Part shown: piece by piece, positions 24,433-34,499 of the stretch
Numbering within the stretch: the first letter of the stretch is position 1
Layout: each line of letters starts with the position of its first letter
Assembly: GCF_028689305.1 (NCBI RefSeq)
Contig: NZ_JAQTWM010000006.1
Span: 1-64,000 of the forward strand
Length of the DNA stretch: 64,000 nt
Direction of reading: 5' to 3'
From: Rhodoferax sp.
GTDB lineage: Bacteria; Pseudomonadota; Gammaproteobacteria; Burkholderiales; Burkholderiaceae_C
The notes under the pieces: model-generated
Told to the model about the DNA's origin: nothing
Database searches by the model: none
Seen by the model: only the letters and a program-made list of their open reading frames with translations
Made by a program: the position numbers and the translations under genes

Positions 24433-25719
24433 TTACCACCATGGCCCGGTGATGTCATAGGCCAGTGTGGCGGTGTAGTTGCCACTGCTGACACCATGGG
24501 CGACCTTGAGCAGTAAAAAGGTGCGCCCAGGGTAACCTGCCACGCCCGAAATGGTGTCGAGGTGGTTGAAACTGGGGCTATCGTTATGCACCCAAAACAT
24601 GCCTGGCATCCGGCCGCGCAAGTGGGAGGTTTCGCGCAGCAGCGTTGGGTGCAGGATCATGCTGTAGTCCGGGCCATTGGGCCAACTGATGCCCGTGCTG
24701 TAACCTGAAGTGGTCTGGCCGTTGTTGGTGTTCAGGCTGGTAAACGAGGGATTGACGTTGTTGCCGATTTGCAGATAGCTGCGCATCAAAATCTTGCCGG
24801 TGCCGTCGAGCGTTCGCGGAAAACGTGAGCGCCAGTCGGAGGATTGATAACCTTCGCTGTCATAACTGCTGTTGGGTATGGACGCATAGTTGTAGGCCTC
24901 CTGCGCGCAGAGCAAGGTGTTGAAACCGTCGGCACTGCGGTAACTCTCGAAGTCGGTGAAGCACTTGCCACCCAAACCGCCCGAACTCCAGGTGTCATTG
25001 AAAATGTAGAAACCACGATCATCACCAACCAAAGTCCACGGGCGGTTCAAAACAGATGCGCCGTAGTGATCGTAGGCGTTGCCATCTGACCTGGCGTAGT
25101 ACCACTTGTACCAACCGTCATACACACCGGCACCGGAACCGGTCGCGATTTCGTTTCGTGTCGGGTAAGCACTGTCAAACGGAGCCCGGGCACCGACGAA
25201 CGTGTCAATGTCACTCATGCCTTGGGCCATGGTCACTTTGGCTTTTTTGGCGTATGTGGTGGTGTAGGCCGGATCACAACTGTCGTCCACCCGCAGGTAG
25301 GGACGATTGGACAGGACATTTTTGCTGCGGTAAGCGCGCTTGTTGGTGCCGGTAAACGCAATCTCCCAGCCCAGGGGTGCCACCTTGGAGGTGATGCTCG
25401 CTCCAGTGGCCGGACTCACAGGCGTGCCGGTGATGGCATAAGTGAAAGTGCTTGTCGTCACAGCCACCACACGCACCTCGCCGTTGTACTCGTTTTGATC
25501 TGCGCCAGAGATGGTCAGCACTTGGCCCACCCAGTACAAGTGCCCTGCGGGAATGCTGGCTGTGGCCACACCGGCGACGCTGGTCAGAGTCTCGATGGTT
25601 TTGAGGTTGAAACCAGTGACCAGCACCGCATCGAGGAGTGCCGTCATGCAGCCCCAGTCGTTGGTCAGTTGAGGGGCACCCTGCATGGTGTTGGCGTAAT
25701 ATTTGACGGGCAGAGTCAT
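24433..25719 (-). CDS. Phage tail-associated protein, unknown family
   Basis: This 428-residue protein starts MTLPVKYYANTMQGAPQLTN and is rich in aromatic, glycine and serine residues. The first ~110 residues look like a small beta domain (AGHLYWVGQVLTISGADQNE). The rest has features of a surface-exposed virion protein (SDGNAYDHYGASVLNRPWT, GPDYSMILHPTLLRETSH). It lies between the 1207-residue tail protein and the lectin-like protein. It may be a fibre or baseplate component. I do not recognise a family. Confidence 0.65.
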   Translation of the reverse strand: MTLPVKYYANTMQGAPQLTNDWGCMTALLDAVLVTGFNLKTIETLTSVAGVATASIPAGHLYWVGQVLTISGADQNEYNGEVRVVAVTTSTFTYAITGTPVSPATGASITSKVAPLGWEIAFTGTNKRAYRSKNVLSNRPYLRVDDSCDPAYTTTYAKKAKVTMAQGMSDIDTFVGARAPFDSAYPTRNEIATGSGAGVYDGWYKWYYARSDGNAYDHYGASVLNRPWTLVGDDRGFYIFNDTWSSGGLGGKCFTDFESYRSADGFNTLLCAQEAYNYASIPNSSYDSEGYQSSDWRSRFPRTLDGTGKILMRSYLQIGNNVNPSFTSLNTNNGQTTSGYSTGISWPNGPDYSMILHPTLLRETSHLRGRMPGMFWVHNDSPSFNHLDTISGVAGYPGRTFLLLKVAHGVSSGNYTATLAYDITGPWW

Positions 25720-25757
25720 GAAAGTCAGTCCTTAAACGTTATTGAAAAACTTCGGAT

Positions 25758-28700
25758 TCAGGGGCGATCCACATCGCCGCGAGACAGCAAGGTGAATGAA
25801 TGCTCGATGCCGGTGTTGGGCCCTTGCTGGATGGTTCGCACCACCCACACCGGTGTCATTGCACCAACGGTGTTAAAGCGCAGCATGTTTCCCGCTGCCC
25901 AGCCAATGCCCCAGCCCAATGCCGGAACCTTGAAATACGGCGTGTTGGTCGCAGGGTTGTTGGGGCTCAAATCCGTGTTGGTGCTGCCAATGGCAATGAC
26001 CCCGACGTGCTCGCCGATGACGTTAAAACTCGTGGTGTTGGTGAATACCAGCGCCCAGCGTTCTGACACCGCGCCCTTGTTGGTCACCACAATGGGTGCC
26101 AGCACGTCGTTGAAGGTGCCAGTTGCCGCAGTGCCGCTGACACCATCGAGCCAGGTGGTGCCGTTCCAGGTTGCCTGATCGAACAGCACGGACACCCGGG
26201 CTTTGAGGTCACCCGCGATCAGAGCGCTCGATACAAAGCTGCTGGATGGACTGGTGATCGGATATTCATGCGTCAGTGGCCGCGTGAAGGTCAACTCGCC
26301 ACTGATCTGCACATCACTGACCACGGCCATGTCTTCGACCCGGTGCTCTATTCGCACGGGCTGGCTGTAGCCGGTAACAGAGGTGAAGGTCACCAATCCC
26401 GATTCAAGGTCGACTGAGTACCCTGCGTTGATGACATTGCCATCAAACCCCACCACCCGCACCCGACTCAAACGTACCCGTGCGCAGTTGATGGTCTGAC
26501 CGTTGGCGACAGTCGCCGTGATGGATTGGGTATTGCCAACCACCGCAAAACCGCCTGGACGAAAGATCGGCACGCGCCCGTCACTGGGCAAGCGCACCGG
26601 GTCAATACCGAGGATGTTGGCATCCAGCGGCAGATAGCTGTAGGCCACGGCCGCATAACGAATGGAGTCGGCCATGACGGCGGAAGCCACAAAGATATGC
26701 CCGCCGATGATTTTGGACGCGTCATACCAGGGCTTGGTCTCGTTGCCAACGGCCAATTCCCATTTGCCAAAGGCCAGCGACACAATGCCCGTCTCATAGT
26801 CCACCTTGCCTGTGACGTTGGCCGACTCAATCTTGCCATTGGCATCCGACGTGACGATGTGGGAGACCTGAGCGTCGTCGTCGGCCAGCACAAACTGAAC
26901 GGACAGACTGGACGGGCGAATGGGTGCCGTGCTGGTTCTGAATTGCACGTCAGTCACCGGCATCGGGCTTTGGCTGGTCACCGTGCTGGTGATCACCCCA
27001 GAATTCGTCGCACCCACTGGCAACACCGTCAGGCTGGCCATGCCGGTCGAGTAATTGATGCTGCCCGAGGTCAGTCCGGAACCAGTGGCAGGATCAATGT
27101 TGGTGATGAGAGAGCCCTGGCGGTCAACAAATCGTGTGCCGCCCAGCGTGAAGCTGCACGACCCGCTCACAATGGGCTCGCTTGAGCTTTGCGTCAGATC
27201 GACCGCAAGCTTCACTGGAAATACCTCGGTATTGGTGGTTCCAGCGGCACTGGTGCGGTAAGTGACCTTGACATACCCGGACATATCGGTGGGCATGATG
27301 GCCCCGATGGTCTGGTAGGTGAACCCGCCAAATACCGTTTTCTCAGTGGCCAGGGTGCCGGTGTACCAAGCGTTGTCAATCACCTGGGTGCCGATGACCA
27401 CCTTTGTCCAGTTGGGCTTGGGCAGTGCAATCACGGTATCGGGCTTGAACCGCAAAGTGCCAGCGGCGTAATTGATCACGCCTGCGCACTCCGGACGCGT
27501 CTGAAATCCGCCAGCCCCGTTGTCATGAACGATGACGATGGGGTCGACACGGGGTTTGTAGGTCAGGGAGAGCCAACGGGTCGAAATCTGGCCTTCGATG
27601 GTCAGGTCTTTCTCGTCATACACGGTGTTCCACTCGACCTTGACCGTGCGCGCCAGCACATTGGGGTTGGCCAGCACGATCTCGATGTGACCGTCTGGTG
27701 CAAAACGCTCGGGTGCCTGGAAATTCTCTTCAATCGGCGCTCCCCAAGAGTATTCAATGCTGACTTGCGCGCCAGAGCTGGGCAGGATCAGTGGTTTGAA
27801 GGTGATCACGCCATCCAGATAGTCCACTTTGCCAGTGGCGTCCCCAGTGAGCAGCCCCTGGCCGTTGTCAGTGGCGGTTTTATCGACGCCACCGGTCACC
27901 CAGGTCAATGTGACCGTACCCGGTGCCACACCAGGGTGGGCCAGAGTGAAAATGGATTGGGCGGCAATCGCAACACCATAAACAGCCGTGTCGGCAGTGG
28001 CCAGCCCATAAGTGGCGAGCACTTGAGTTCCCGCGTCGGGCAAGGCGGCAAGGGTGACCATCATCGACCCGGTGTTGAAATTGAGCGTGCCAGCGCCCAC
28101 TGAACCAAACGCACTGCGCAACTGGCCGTTACCCGCATCACGCAGGGTGTACCAGCGCCCCTGTGCCCGGTAGCTCAGTGCGAAACTGCCAGGCTTGGGA
28201 GCAGGGTCAAAGATCGCCACCAGGGTGCTGGAGCGCGATTCGGCAGTCACCGCCCAACTGGCAGTGTGAAGTGAGCGCACCGGCGTTGCCGCTGGTGTGT
28301 AAATGATCGTCTTGGCTCCAGCGTAGCTCACGGACGGATCGGTGATTGAAATCAGCCCATTGGCATAGTCCACCGCACCCACAGCGCTGCCAGCAGCCGA
28401 CAACAAGCCACCATCATCAACCAAGGTCAAGCTGCCGGTGGTCAGTTTGAGCGTGTTGGGCATGATGGCCTGTCCCACGCTGATGGTGTGGGAGGTGTTG
28501 AGTGCCACCGATGTCGTGATCGTTAACGGCCCACCCGCCGCAGATAAAACCACCTGCTCGCCGTTTGGTTTCAGATCAACCAGTGGTGTTTCAGTCTGGG
28601 CACTGGGCACCAGTTGGGTGTAGACGCTGGTGGCGCGAATGCTGAACGTTCCAAGATGGGCGGCAGCGGCCAGCGGCACAACGCCAACGTAGGAACCCGC

Positions 28701-29381
28701 GTCAGCCACCGTGGTATCGCGAACCCGGGTCGCACCCGCTGCCGGAGCAGCCTTGGCATTGCCTTCAGAGCCTTGAAAGTCGGTGCGCAGGGCATCACTG
28801 ATGGAGCAGGTCACCACATTCATGTCGACCATCTTTCCCTGGCTGTCCTCGAACTTGCGTTTGACGGCGCTGACCTCGGTGGTTCGGATGTACTGGTTTC
28901 TCTCGTTGGTTGCACCCTCGTTTTGGACCAGCACCATGGTCTGGCCGATTCGAGGCAGTTCAGCATCCACACCCTGCAAGATTTGCACGGCACGCTGACC
29001 AGCAATATGGTTTTCCAGCAGCATGCCGCCCCACATCGGGCCTTTGGTGAGGTAACTCTCCACCCGGGCTGAGGCTGCATCGCGCCGATCAAAGGTGTCT
29101 CGAGTGCTGAACAGCGTGACACTGACATTCGGATCCGCAGGAGGCTCGGAGACGATGATGTTCGAACCCATGTAGGTGTCGGTGTCCATCGTCTGCACCG
29201 AGACGTGGAGTTTTCGCAGGTTCACCCGGCCACCAGCCCTGTCGAGTTCTGAGATATCGGGAAAGATGGCATTGCTGGTGCCGTCCGTGATGACCGTGGC
29301 GGTGGGCGCGCCACCACCCTCGGGCACGTCGTCCATGACTTGGGATGCGACCAGTTTGATGTCGCCAGTGAGAATGGGCAT
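25758..29381 (-). CDS. Very large phage tail protein (1207 aa)
   Basis: This protein is made mostly of repeated beta-sandwich-like units. Phrases such as VDYANGLISITDPSVSYAG, KVDYLDGVITFKPLILPSSG, INYAAGTLRFKPDTVI and VDYETGIVSLAFGKWE recur about every 100 residues. The N-terminal ~240 residues differ (RGGRVNLRKLHVSVQTMDTD, RESYL-like regions) and may anchor it to the tail. The repeat pattern suggests a long fibre or a central tail-tip protein assembled from tandem domains. It follows the tape-measure and a small tail gene in transcription order. No named family is recognised. Confidence 0.72.
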   Translation of the reverse strand: MPILTGDIKLVASQVMDDVPEGGGAPTATVITDGTSNAIFPDISELDRAGGRVNLRKLHVSVQTMDTDTYMGSNIIVSEPPADPNVSVTLFSTRDTFDRRDAASARVESYLTKGPMWGGMLLENHIAGQRAVQILQGVDAELPRIGQTMVLVQNEGATNERNQYIRTTEVSAVKRKFEDSQGKMVDMNVVTCSISDALRTDFQGSEGNAKAAPAAGATRVRDTTVADAGSYVGVVPLAAAAHLGTFSIRATSVYTQLVPSAQTETPLVDLKPNGEQVVLSAAGGPLTITTSVALNTSHTISVGQAIMPNTLKLTTGSLTLVDDGGLLSAAGSAVGAVDYANGLISITDPSVSYAGAKTIIYTPAATPVRSLHTASWAVTAESRSSTLVAIFDPAPKPGSFALSYRAQGRWYTLRDAGNGQLRSAFGSVGAGTLNFNTGSMMVTLAALPDAGTQVLATYGLATADTAVYGVAIAAQSIFTLAHPGVAPGTVTLTWVTGGVDKTATDNGQGLLTGDATGKVDYLDGVITFKPLILPSSGAQVSIEYSWGAPIEENFQAPERFAPDGHIEIVLANPNVLARTVKVEWNTVYDEKDLTIEGQISTRWLSLTYKPRVDPIVIVHDNGAGGFQTRPECAGVINYAAGTLRFKPDTVIALPKPNWTKVVIGTQVIDNAWYTGTLATEKTVFGGFTYQTIGAIMPTDMSGYVKVTYRTSAAGTTNTEVFPVKLAVDLTQSSSEPIVSGSCSFTLGGTRFVDRQGSLITNIDPATGSGLTSGSINYSTGMASLTVLPVGATNSGVITSTVTSQSPMPVTDVQFRTSTAPIRPSSLSVQFVLADDDAQVSHIVTSDANGKIESANVTGKVDYETGIVSLAFGKWELAVGNETKPWYDASKIIGGHIFVASAVMADSIRYAAVAYSYLPLDANILGIDPVRLPSDGRVPIFRPGGFAVVGNTQSITATVANGQTINCARVRLSRVRVVGFDGNVINAGYSVDLESGLVTFTSVTGYSQPVRIEHRVEDMAVVSDVQISGELTFTRPLTHEYPITSPSSSFVSSALIAGDLKARVSVLFDQATWNGTTWLDGVSGTAATGTFNDVLAPIVVTNKGAVSERWALVFTNTTSFNVIGEHVGVIAIGSTNTDLSPNNPATNTPYFKVPALGWGIGWAAGNMLRFNTVGAMTPVWVVRTIQQGPNTGIEHSFTLLSRGDVDRP

Positions 29382-29395
29382 GAAGGCTCCAGAAT

Positions 29396-29803
29396 TTAGA
29401 TTTGCATCAGCTTTAAGGTGATGCGGTAGAAGTCAGCCTCTGACCGTGCGGGAAACCCGGTAACGGGCTCGGCTTCAATAGCCCCGTCGGCATGGCGAAA
29501 GGCCACTGTGAACACCCGGGCATCAGTGAGCGTCAACTCAAAGCGACCACTGACCGCGTCCAACGGCAGTGCTGCCCAGTCGCGCAGGACATTGACAACC
29601 GATCTCGTGACCCAAGCCATGTCGGCAGCACCCACCAGGGTGATGGCCCGCCCCGCTTGGCGGGTAGCCGACTGCACCAGAAGAGAACCAGTGATCAGGT
29701 AAGACACACTGGAGACCACTGGACTCCAGCCGTGTTCGTCGCTCCACATCAAATCGTCAGGCAGGGCCAACGTGGCCCCACTGAAGAGGTTTTTAAGTTC
29801 CAT
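29396..29803 (-). CDS. Small tail-completion-like protein
   Basis: This 135-residue protein starts MELKNLFSGATLALPDDLMW. It has a mixed alpha/beta pattern (SVSYLITGSLLVQSATRQAG, GRFELTLTDARVFTVAFRHA) and ends in a strand FYRITLKLMQI. It is sandwiched between the tape-measure gene and the 1207-residue tail gene, a position where siphoviruses encode distal-tail or tail-tip adaptor proteins. The function is inferred from this position only. Confidence 0.65.
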   Translation of the reverse strand: MELKNLFSGATLALPDDLMWSDEHGWSPVVSSVSYLITGSLLVQSATRQAGRAITLVGAADMAWVTRSVVNVLRDWAALPLDAVSGRFELTLTDARVFTVAFRHADGAIEAEPVTGFPARSEADFYRITLKLMQI

Positions 29804-29815
29804 GAGGATTCGCCC

Positions 29816-32800
29816 TTAAAAAGCCCGGGCTTTGGCTTGTTTCAAGATGTCCAGCAGTCGGGTTTCATCCCTGGCATCGACCGTGGCTGACACGCTGCGG
29901 TTTCCCGCCGCCAGTTCAACCCGCACGGTGCGCACCGGTGCGGTTTCTCCTGCAAATGCAGGTCTTGGCACAGTCATCGGTGAAGCCAGTGACTGAACAA
30001 GTCCACCACTGGCAAAGCCCTGCACACGCGCAGCCAGGGCTTTCGCTGGCAGGCTCAGGTTGTTGAGCGACTCAAAAAACCCGGTGCCAAACCGAGATAC
30101 CGCAGACCGGTTGACCACATATTCGCCGGGAGTGAGCATCGCAGGAACCGTATCGGACTTGGCCACACCACCACCCCGGTAAAACTCACCCTGGTGCTGC
30201 TCCATGTACTCCATGAGGTCTCGTTCGAGGTCTTTGCCATACAGCAGAGGCTGCGCCATGGCTTGCCGCCAGTTGGCCTTGATGGCATCGAGTTTTTGCT
30301 TTTCGTTGCCTGTGAGTTGCTTGCGGTTGACCAGACCCTCAAGGGTTCGGCGGTCGGTATTCGCCAGTTGGCCGTAGCCCTGCAGGGTGTCGTACTCAAA
30401 TCCAATGCTCAAGGAGGCACCGTACTGCATGCGCATCCACTGCACGTACTGGCGAAGACCATTCATGCCCAACTCGATCATTTGCTGGGCCTCTGCCGCA
30501 TCTTTGTTGCGTTTGATGACGTTCGAACCAGGAGAAACCACCGAACCGCCTGTGGCAAACCGGGCGACACCATTGGCAATTTTTGATAGCGCAGCGCTTC
30601 CATACTTGCGCACTGCCGCTTTGCGCAGCACATATGCGCCAGCATCCAACGTGCGCGGTACTGTGTCCTGATCACCGGAGCCCGGCACCGAACCACCGGT
30701 CATGCGGGTAAATGCCTGCGCAACTGGTGATGCCACTGCCCCACCAACCGCAAAGTGCGGCACACCAGCACCCACCAACCCACCTGTGGCATTGGTTTCG
30801 ACCTTGGTCACATAGATCGTGTGCGTGCTCGACGTATTCATGCCGTTGAGGCTGGATATCTCCGAACGGGCTGAATCTGCGTTGGTGTTCACACTGTGCT
30901 GCGACTCGGTGCGGATGCGACCCAGTGCATTGATCATTCCCTCCACATTGTTGATCGCTGCTTGGGCTTTTTCAGAAGTGACTTGCAACTCGATCAGCGA
31001 GTTTTGCTTGGCATAGACGGTCAGTTTGTCCAGCGCCGCTTTGGCCTGACTGACATCGGCATCGACCGGTAGCGTTTTGCCTTCTTTGAGCAAGGCTTCA
31101 TATTCCTGGAGCTTTTTCTGGGCCTGTTCCAGATCGGCCTTGATGACCAGCAGACGTTCCTTCTCGGCCATCGCCTTGTCCAGTTCAGCCATGGCTTTGT
31201 CAAACCGGCTGGTGTCTGCATCGAGCGTGACTTTCAAGCCATCTTTGAGCTTGGCGCTGATCTGGTCGATCTGGGTTTCGGTGTCCGTCAGGGTCTGTTT
31301 GATCTGCTCACGCGCTGCTACTGCGGCTTGGGCTGCCTGTTTGTGCGCCTGAGCCTGAGCGTCCAGTGACTTGACGAGAATGTCTTCGGATTCCCGAATG
31401 GCCTGAATGGACCGGTTGACACCGTCCTTGCCTTGGGCGATGGCAGCGTCGGACTCCTTGGTCTTTTGCGCCAGTTCTGCGCGCAGGGTATCAGCCTGGC
31501 GCATCAGGTCGGCTGCTTTGTCGTACTCCTGTTTGCGCGATGCCTCTCGCGCCTGCGACTCCAAGGTCACGACCTGCGTGTGCGCCTGCTCGGATGCCTT
31601 TTTGGCTTCCTCTGCCTTTTTGGCCTCTGCGGTCTGGGTGCTGCCCACTTGCACTGCCAAATCCATGGCTTTCTGCGCCAGTTGTTTAGCCTGCTCAAAT
31701 TCACCAGCGGCCAGTGCATCACGCGCCTTGCTCTGCAACTCAACGATCTGGCGTTTGCGATCTTCCGTCGCTTCAAACTCCGTCATGCCCTGACGACGCA
31801 ACTCACGGATTTTTTCCTCCGTGGTCATCGTCAGTTGACGTTTGGCTTCTTCAATGCGCTGGATTTCCGCCAAATGCCGGTTGGCTTCAGCGTTGAGCGC
31901 ATCAATGTGAGCGCGGTATTCAGTGGCGGCGGTGACCATCGACTGGCGCTTGGTCGCCAGAATCTCATTTTCCACCCGGGTCACGTTGGCACTGCGCTCG
32001 GCTTCTGTTGCGCCTTGCTTGGCCGCTGCTGCTACCCGGGCAGTGGACTCGTCATCGATGAGTTTCAGTGTGTCCGTGGTGGCTTTTTGGCGCAGGGTGG
32101 TCTGCTGGGTCAGTGCATCGGTAAGCAGCAGGGTTGACTTGGCGATCTGGGTTGCCTCTGACGCCTTCGACAAATCCAGTGCCGTCTGCTCCTGCTGGTA
32201 GCGTGCTTTCACAGCATCGACCTGTTTTTGCAGGTTGGCTTCCACCATGGCCGTCAGACCCTTGTACGCTTCAGCCATTTTTGCTGTCGCATCCGTCACC
32301 ACGCCATTGGCCTTGGTGACCGCCTGTTCCACCTCGCCCAGACGGGATTTGAGCTTTTCCACGGCCGAGTGAACAGCCTCAACGCCACGACCGACCGCTT
32401 CTTGCGTGCCCTGGCGCACGGCTTCTAACTTCTTGGCGATCTCTTCTGCCGTGGTGGCCGCAGTGGTCATGGCCGCTTTGGCGGTGTCCGAACCCTTGGT
32501 GGCATCCGCATACATCTGCGCAAAGATCACATTCATTTCAGCCAGACGAGCCTCGTGGCGCTTGGTAGCTGCATCGATGGTGTCACTGGTGAAGATCGCT
32601 GCAAAGGCTTCCCATCGGTACTGCAACTGCTCAACCGCCTTGACCAGAATTTCGACCATGAAGATGCCAGCCTTGCGCACGATCTCGAATTTCTCGGACA
32701 ACCAGGTGCCGATTTCCCAACCCACGGCGAACGCACCCAACACAGCGAACGCGGTTTTGAGCAGGCCGACGCTGGCAATCGCTGCTGTCACTGACAAATT

Positions 32801-33832
32801 GGCAGTGGCCCAGGCGGCAGACGTGGCCGTTGCCGCCGTGATGGCTGCGGCACCGGCGGTTTGCCAAGCTGTGACCAAAGCAGGCAGCAACCGGTAAATG
32901 AGCACCGCCAGCCCCACTTCGGCTATTTTTTTGAGCCACTGCATGACCGTATCCAGATTGGTGGCGAGCCAAGTCAGGCCATCGGCTAGTTTTTTGGTGA
33001 TGCCTGTGGCTGCATCGACCTGCGCGACCCACTGGCCGAAGGCGTTTTGCAGGCGCTGGAAGGCCTGGCTGACCGTTGCGGGCAATTGGGAATATTCAGC
33101 AGCGAGTTTGTCCTTCTGGCTCATCAAGGCGTTGACCACCACGTCAGCGGTTAGCCTGCCTTCTTCAGCCAGCTTGCGCAGCCGACCAATGGGCACATTC
33201 AAGCCATCGGCCAGGGCTTGGGCCAGACGTGGACTGTTCTCGACCACGGAGTTGAATTCCTCGCCGCGCAGCACACCAGATGCCAAGGCCTGACCGAACT
33301 GCAAGAGTGACGACTGAGCTTCTGTAGCCGAAGCACCGGACAGGCGCAAGGCCTGCGAAATGCTCTCTGTGATGGTCAAAGCATCCTTCTGTTCACCACC
33401 CAACATGCGCACCGCTTGCTGCAACTTGCCATACAGGGTGGAGACTTCCTGAATGGGAACCCCAATGCGCTGGGCGATTTCAAACAGAGCCTTTTGCGCT
33501 GTGACAAACTCATTCTGACCTGCGGTTGCCAATTTCAGGCGCGCGCCCATCATGTTCCAGGCATCGGCCACCTGGACGATCTCCTGCACTTTGCCTGCCG
33601 CCCAGTTGATCGACAGGAATGCCAACAACTGTGTCTTGGCGGTCGCCACCTGATCGCCAAACGCTGACATGCCTGCCTTGACCTCGGCCATACCTCGCGC
33701 GGCCTTGTCGCCAGCGGTCTTGGCCGTCGATGCCAACTCACCCAGGCTTTGCTGGGCCGAATTCAGGGCGCGTTTGAGCCCGTCATCTGCACCTTCAAGG
33801 GCGACTAAAACGGCAATACGGTTGTTAGCCAT
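29816..33832 (-). CDS. Tail tape measure protein
   Basis: At 1338 residues this is the longest phage gene product. It starts MANNRIAVLVALEGADDGLK, followed by the tape-measure domain with GVPIQEVSTLYGKLQQAVRM and LRGEEFNSVVENSPRLAQAL (about 115-200). Hydrophobic segments follow at about 300-385 (TATSAAWATANLSVTAAIAS). Long coiled-coil helices run from about 430 to 980, full of Ala, Glu, Lys and Gln. The C-terminal third has glycine-rich repeats (ARFATGGSVVSPG, FAVGGAVASP) and LTPGEYVVNRSAVSRFG. It sets tail length and takes part in DNA injection. The position after the tail chaperone genes is the expected one. Confidence 0.92.
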   Translation of the reverse strand: MANNRIAVLVALEGADDGLKRALNSAQQSLGELASTAKTAGDKAARGMAEVKAGMSAFGDQVATAKTQLLAFLSINWAAGKVQEIVQVADAWNMMGARLKLATAGQNEFVTAQKALFEIAQRIGVPIQEVSTLYGKLQQAVRMLGGEQKDALTITESISQALRLSGASATEAQSSLLQFGQALASGVLRGEEFNSVVENSPRLAQALADGLNVPIGRLRKLAEEGRLTADVVVNALMSQKDKLAAEYSQLPATVSQAFQRLQNAFGQWVAQVDAATGITKKLADGLTWLATNLDTVMQWLKKIAEVGLAVLIYRLLPALVTAWQTAGAAAITAATATSAAWATANLSVTAAIASVGLLKTAFAVLGAFAVGWEIGTWLSEKFEIVRKAGIFMVEILVKAVEQLQYRWEAFAAIFTSDTIDAATKRHEARLAEMNVIFAQMYADATKGSDTAKAAMTTAATTAEEIAKKLEAVRQGTQEAVGRGVEAVHSAVEKLKSRLGEVEQAVTKANGVVTDATAKMAEAYKGLTAMVEANLQKQVDAVKARYQQEQTALDLSKASEATQIAKSTLLLTDALTQQTTLRQKATTDTLKLIDDESTARVAAAAKQGATEAERSANVTRVENEILATKRQSMVTAATEYRAHIDALNAEANRHLAEIQRIEEAKRQLTMTTEEKIRELRRQGMTEFEATEDRKRQIVELQSKARDALAAGEFEQAKQLAQKAMDLAVQVGSTQTAEAKKAEEAKKASEQAHTQVVTLESQAREASRKQEYDKAADLMRQADTLRAELAQKTKESDAAIAQGKDGVNRSIQAIRESEDILVKSLDAQAQAHKQAAQAAVAAREQIKQTLTDTETQIDQISAKLKDGLKVTLDADTSRFDKAMAELDKAMAEKERLLVIKADLEQAQKKLQEYEALLKEGKTLPVDADVSQAKAALDKLTVYAKQNSLIELQVTSEKAQAAINNVEGMINALGRIRTESQHSVNTNADSARSEISSLNGMNTSSTHTIYVTKVETNATGGLVGAGVPHFAVGGAVASPVAQAFTRMTGGSVPGSGDQDTVPRTLDAGAYVLRKAAVRKYGSAALSKIANGVARFATGGSVVSPGSNVIKRNKDAAEAQQMIELGMNGLRQYVQWMRMQYGASLSIGFEYDTLQGYGQLANTDRRTLEGLVNRKQLTGNEKQKLDAIKANWRQAMAQPLLYGKDLERDLMEYMEQHQGEFYRGGGVAKSDTVPAMLTPGEYVVNRSAVSRFGTGFFESLNNLSLPAKALAARVQGFASGGLVQSLASPMTVPRPAFAGETAPVRTVRVELAAGNRSVSATVDARDETRLLDILKQAKARAF

Positions 33833-33854
33833 GGGTCAGTTCAATATTTGGGAG

Positions 33855-34499
33855 TCATCCGACCGTGCGGATTTGTTGTTCGATGCTTGCCGCCAGTCGT
33901 GGGATGCGCCGCACCACCAGTCGCTCGATATCGAGTCGTTTTTTGAGCATGACGCGGGGAACGAGTACGGCAATCGGAATATCAGCACCACGCTTCAAAC
34001 GTTTGATACCTTGCGCTTTGCGGTACCGACGTTTGAATCCAGCCAAGGGGCGGTCGTGCTCTTTGATGTTTTCTGCCATCAGTACCACGTTGCCCTTGGC
34101 GTTTTTGATGAAGTAGGCGTTGCCACCCCGCATGAGTTCAGCAATCTGAGCCTTGAAGCGCTTGCGGCCGACCCGACCATGCAAGGGAATCAGCATCTTG
34201 GCCGAGATGGTCCCGCCTTTTTCGTGCATTCCGACCCATGGAATGCGCGAGCCCACGTAAAGCGCTGGCAGGCGACTGGGGTCTTTGTCGATCACGTAGG
34301 CGGAGAACCCCTTGAGGAAGGTCTTTTTGACCACCGTCAGTTGGCTGGCCACCTGATCGCGCACGTCTGTCTTGATTGCAATAGCCTCTTTCGCCATGGC
34401 TTTGGCCACCGCTTTTTTTACCTTGTCACGAAACTCTCCACCCCAGCGGCGTAGCTGGGTTTGGGCTGCGGCGCTGTCGATTCGGATGGAGATTTTCAT
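33855..34499 (-). CDS. Minor tail/HK97 gp10-like protein
   Basis: This 214-residue basic protein starts MKISIRIDSAAAQTQLRRWG and has a long helical N-terminus (KVKKAVAKAMAKEAIAIKTD). A beta section follows with IPWVGMHEKGGTISAKMLIP, then RRIPRLAASIEQQIRT at the end. The layout resembles phage minor tail proteins of the gp10/Z type that complete the tail or head-tail joint. The ATG overlaps the stop codon of the frameshifted tail-chaperone product (ATGA). It is transcribed immediately before the tape-measure gene. Family assignment is tentative. Confidence 0.6.
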   Translation of the reverse strand: MKISIRIDSAAAQTQLRRWGGEFRDKVKKAVAKAMAKEAIAIKTDVRDQVASQLTVVKKTFLKGFSAYVIDKDPSRLPALYVGSRIPWVGMHEKGGTISAKMLIPLHGRVGRKRFKAQIAELMRGGNAYFIKNAKGNVVLMAENIKEHDRPLAGFKRRYRKAQGIKRLKRGADIPIAVLVPRVMLKKRLDIERLVVRRIPRLAASIEQQIRTVG